Shown here: in pieces, positions 32,728 to 33,809 of the stretch
Numbering within the stretch: position 1 is the stretch's first letter
How the letters are laid out: each line of letters opens with the position of its first letter
Origin: Halonatronum saccharophilum DSM 13868
GTDB lineage: Bacteria; Bacillota; Halanaerobiia; Halobacteroidales; Halobacteroidaceae
Assembly (NCBI RefSeq): GCF_000517025.1
Contig: NZ_KI912097.1
Coordinates: 576,034-609,842, forward strand
Length of the DNA stretch: 33,809 nt
Reading direction: 5' to 3'
Position numbers and translations under genes: made by a program
Notes under the pieces: model-generated
The model's database searches: none
What the model saw: the letters and a program-made list of their open reading frames with translations, nothing else
Told to the model about the DNA's origin: nothing

Positions 32728-33018
32728 ATGGTTAGTAAAGAAGAGGTAGAAAGAAAATTAAAAGAGTTAAAGCCCTTTTTAAAAAGAGAGTATAAAGTGA
32801 AAAGACTTGGAATTTTCGGTTCTTATGCTCGCGGGGAGGCTAGAGAAGATAGTGATATAGATATATTAATAGAACTTTCTGCTAGTATAGGATGGGAGTT
32901 TTTAGATTTGAAGGATTTTTTAGAAGATTATTTGAATACTGAGGTTGATTTAGTTACTATGGATGCCTTAAAGCCCCAATTAAAGGATAGTATATTAGAA
33001 GATGTGGTGTATCAATGA
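32728..33018 (+). CDS. MntA-like minimal nucleotidyltransferase antitoxin
   Basis: The 96-residue protein has the pol-beta-type signature GSYARGEAREDSDIDIL (G-S-x10-D-x-D), complete with both metal-binding aspartates, and LVTMDALKP near the C-terminus. In MntA-HepT systems the nucleotidyltransferase adds AMP to the HEPN toxin and silences it. ATG follows AAAGGAGGGT; the stop overlaps the next gene (ATGA), the usual arrangement. The active-site residues are intact although the partner looks defective. Confidence 0.9.
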   Translation: MVSKEEVERKLKELKPFLKREYKVKRLGIFGSYARGEAREDSDIDILIELSASIGWEFLDLKDFLEDYLNTEVDLVTMDALKPQLKDSILEDVVYQ

Positions 33019-33356
33019 GGCGAGATAGTTTGTTTTTAAGTGATATAATTAATGCAATGGATAAAATCTTTAAGTATACTAAGGGTATGGGTAAAGAGGA
33101 ATTTAAAAGAGATGAAATGGTAATTGATGCTGTTTTGAGAAATATTGAAATTATAGGAGAGGCAGCAAATAAGGTTTCAGACCAGATTAGGCATGACTAT
33201 GATGATCTTCCATGGAGAAAGATGATTGGTTTGAGGAATATAGTCATTTATGAATATTTCGGTGTTGATTTAGGTATTATCTGGGAGGTTATTACTGTTA
33301 ATTTGCCAGCAACTAAGCCTAAAATTGAAAAGGTATTGGAGGACTATCCATTATAG
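33015..33356 (+). CDS. HepT-like HEPN protein with altered catalytic motif
   Basis: The 113-residue helical protein matches DUF86/HepT: RNIEIIGEAANKVSDQI at 42-58, DDLPWRKMIGLRN at 63-75, and a hydrophobic C-terminus. The HEPN RNase motif is normally R-x4-H-x-Y (typically RNxxVHEY). Here it reads RNIVIYEY: Arg74 and Tyr81 are kept but the catalytic histidine is Tyr79 (codon TAT at 33249-33251, one base from CAT). Tyr81, at the usual AMPylation position, remains. RNase activity is therefore predicted to be lost or strongly reduced. It overlaps mntA by 4 bases and ends before the hairpin at 33376. Confidence 0.87.
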   Translation: MRRDSLFLSDIINAMDKIFKYTKGMGKEEFKRDEMVIDAVLRNIEIIGEAANKVSDQIRHDYDDLPWRKMIGLRNIVIYEYFGVDLGIIWEVITVNLPATKPKIEKVLEDYPL

Positions 33357-33375
33357 TTTTAGGTGATTTAATCGG

Positions 33376-33410
33376 ACCAACATTCTGTACAAGGATGTTG
33401 GTTTTCTCTT
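33376..33410 (+). terminator. Intrinsic terminator of the MNT-HEPN pair
   Basis: ACCAACAT (33376-33383) pairs with ATGTTGGT (33395-33402), followed by TTTCTCTTT. The same ACCAACAT/TGTTGGT hairpin ends the first parts of repeat copies B and C. Confidence 0.72.
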
Positions 33411-33414
33411 TGCT

Positions 33415-33756
33415 GGGCCAACGCCTTTGGATTTTTTGTTGTTAAAAGAGATAAAGGTCAAAGGCTTAGGCACAGATTAGATCTGATAAGAGCCGACAAG
33501 GTCCAGACAAGAGCATAAAAACCTTAGTGGCATCGAATCGCGCGAATCTAAAAGCAAATATTAAAAGCCAATTAGCCACAGATAAACACTGATAAACACT
33601 GATAAAATTAAAACCTAATGTCAAAAGAATTAAGGGGTGTTACAGCTAATATTTATGGTTTTTTTACAGGCCAACGATATGATAAATTCGATAAGTGTTA
33701 AAATCAAGGTCAAGGGCTGTGTAACCATGCCCTGAAAGAAATGCCCTTGGGGTGCT
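33415..33756. repeat. Mosaic dispersed repeat, copy D, interrupted at its 3' end
   Basis: It starts with GGGCCAACGCCTTTGG and Ts, then GAGATAAAGGTCAAAGGC and GATTAGATCTGATAAGAGCC (33475). It then jumps to GACAAGGTCCAGACAAGAGC, which in copy C is hundreds of bases further on. AGCCACAGATAAACACTGAT appears near 33571. The block CCAACGATATGA to CCTTGGGGTGCT (33671-33756) matches copies B and C until GGTGCT, where unrelated sequence begins. Confidence 0.85.
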
Positions 33757-33809
33757 GTATGTCCAGCGAAGCTGGACATATCCAATGGGTGAAAGTCCCA
33801 TCAAGGTAA
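33757..33809 (+). mobile_element. Probable 5' end of a group II intron, truncated by window end
   Basis: At 33757 the repeat gives way to GTATG, close to the group II intron 5' consensus GTGYG. A perfect 10-bp hairpin follows (TATGTCCAGC, GAA, GCTGGACATA; 33758-33780), then CAATGGGTGAAAGTCCCATC and AAGGTAA. The GGGTGAAAGTCCC hairpin is very characteristic of domain I of bacterial group II introns. Domains II-VI and any reverse transcriptase gene would lie beyond the window, so the call rests on 53 bases. The intact exon sequence is seen in copies B and C (GGTGCT joined to AATGGACACG). Confidence 0.6.

Noticed and set aside
29447-33809. CRISPR array
   Set aside because: The repeats are long, unequal, mosaic and separated by genes; there are no regular short spacers and no cas genes.

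Overview
The window is AT-rich DNA (roughly one third GC by eye) with dense genes, strong Shine-Dalgarno sites and many GTG starts. It looks like a Firmicute-type anaerobe. A signal-peptide protein at 22113-23234 has the features of an outer-membrane barrel, which points to a diderm lineage. Together with the gene content, this makes a halophilic Halanaerobiales member (for example an Orenia or Halobacteroides relative) my best guess; that placement is inference.

Layout. 1-797: frameshifted start of an IS30-type transposase gene and a gene-poor stretch. 798-3291: nupC-type nucleoside transporter, then metA behind a sigma-A promoter, SAM-I riboswitch and intrinsic terminator. 3424-4500: DUF4363 and DUF421 membrane pair on the minus strand. 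4893-9216: a partner-switching set (STAS anti-anti-sigma, RsbW-like kinase, SpoIIE/RsbU-like phosphatase) with a glycogen debranching enzyme inside it, followed by an NYN protein. 10253-11906: DUF1576 membrane protein plus a small acidic partner, minus strand. 12377-17333: mannose-6-phosphate isomerase, a large uncharacterised helix-turn-helix protein, threonine dehydratase and RidA. 17835-22025: ACT-domain protein, homoserine dehydrogenase, aspartate kinase and homoserine kinase behind a near-consensus promoter. 22113-25486: outer-membrane protein, then pyrR and a uracil permease, each behind its own PyrR-type attenuator. 25614-27841: TetR regulator and a CrtI-like flavoprotein. 28049-29289: a class I glutamine amidotransferase-like hydrolase and a cupin.

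From about 29.4 kb to the end the character changes. Short transcription units (two Rpn/PD-(D/E)XK nucleases of different subfamilies and an MNT/HEPN pair) are separated by 150-600 bp of mosaic dispersed repeats. The last repeat copy is interrupted by what looks like the 5' end of a group II intron that runs off the window.

How genes connect. Aspartate kinase, homoserine dehydrogenase and homoserine kinase feed threonine; IlvA deaminates threonine and RidA clears its reactive enamine/imine product; MetA draws homoserine to methionine under SAM control. PyrR and the uracil permease form a pyrimidine-sensing regulon.

The most unusual signal is not a gene. The octamer GGGCCAAC (or GTTGGCCC) occurs at least 23 times on the two strands, in genes, terminators and repeats, where a rough base-composition estimate predicts fewer than one. 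Other points worth a second look are the repeat-spaced cassette-like array, the intron inserted in one repeat copy, a HepT-like protein that has lost its catalytic histidine, and the debranching enzyme overlapping an anti-anti-sigma gene.
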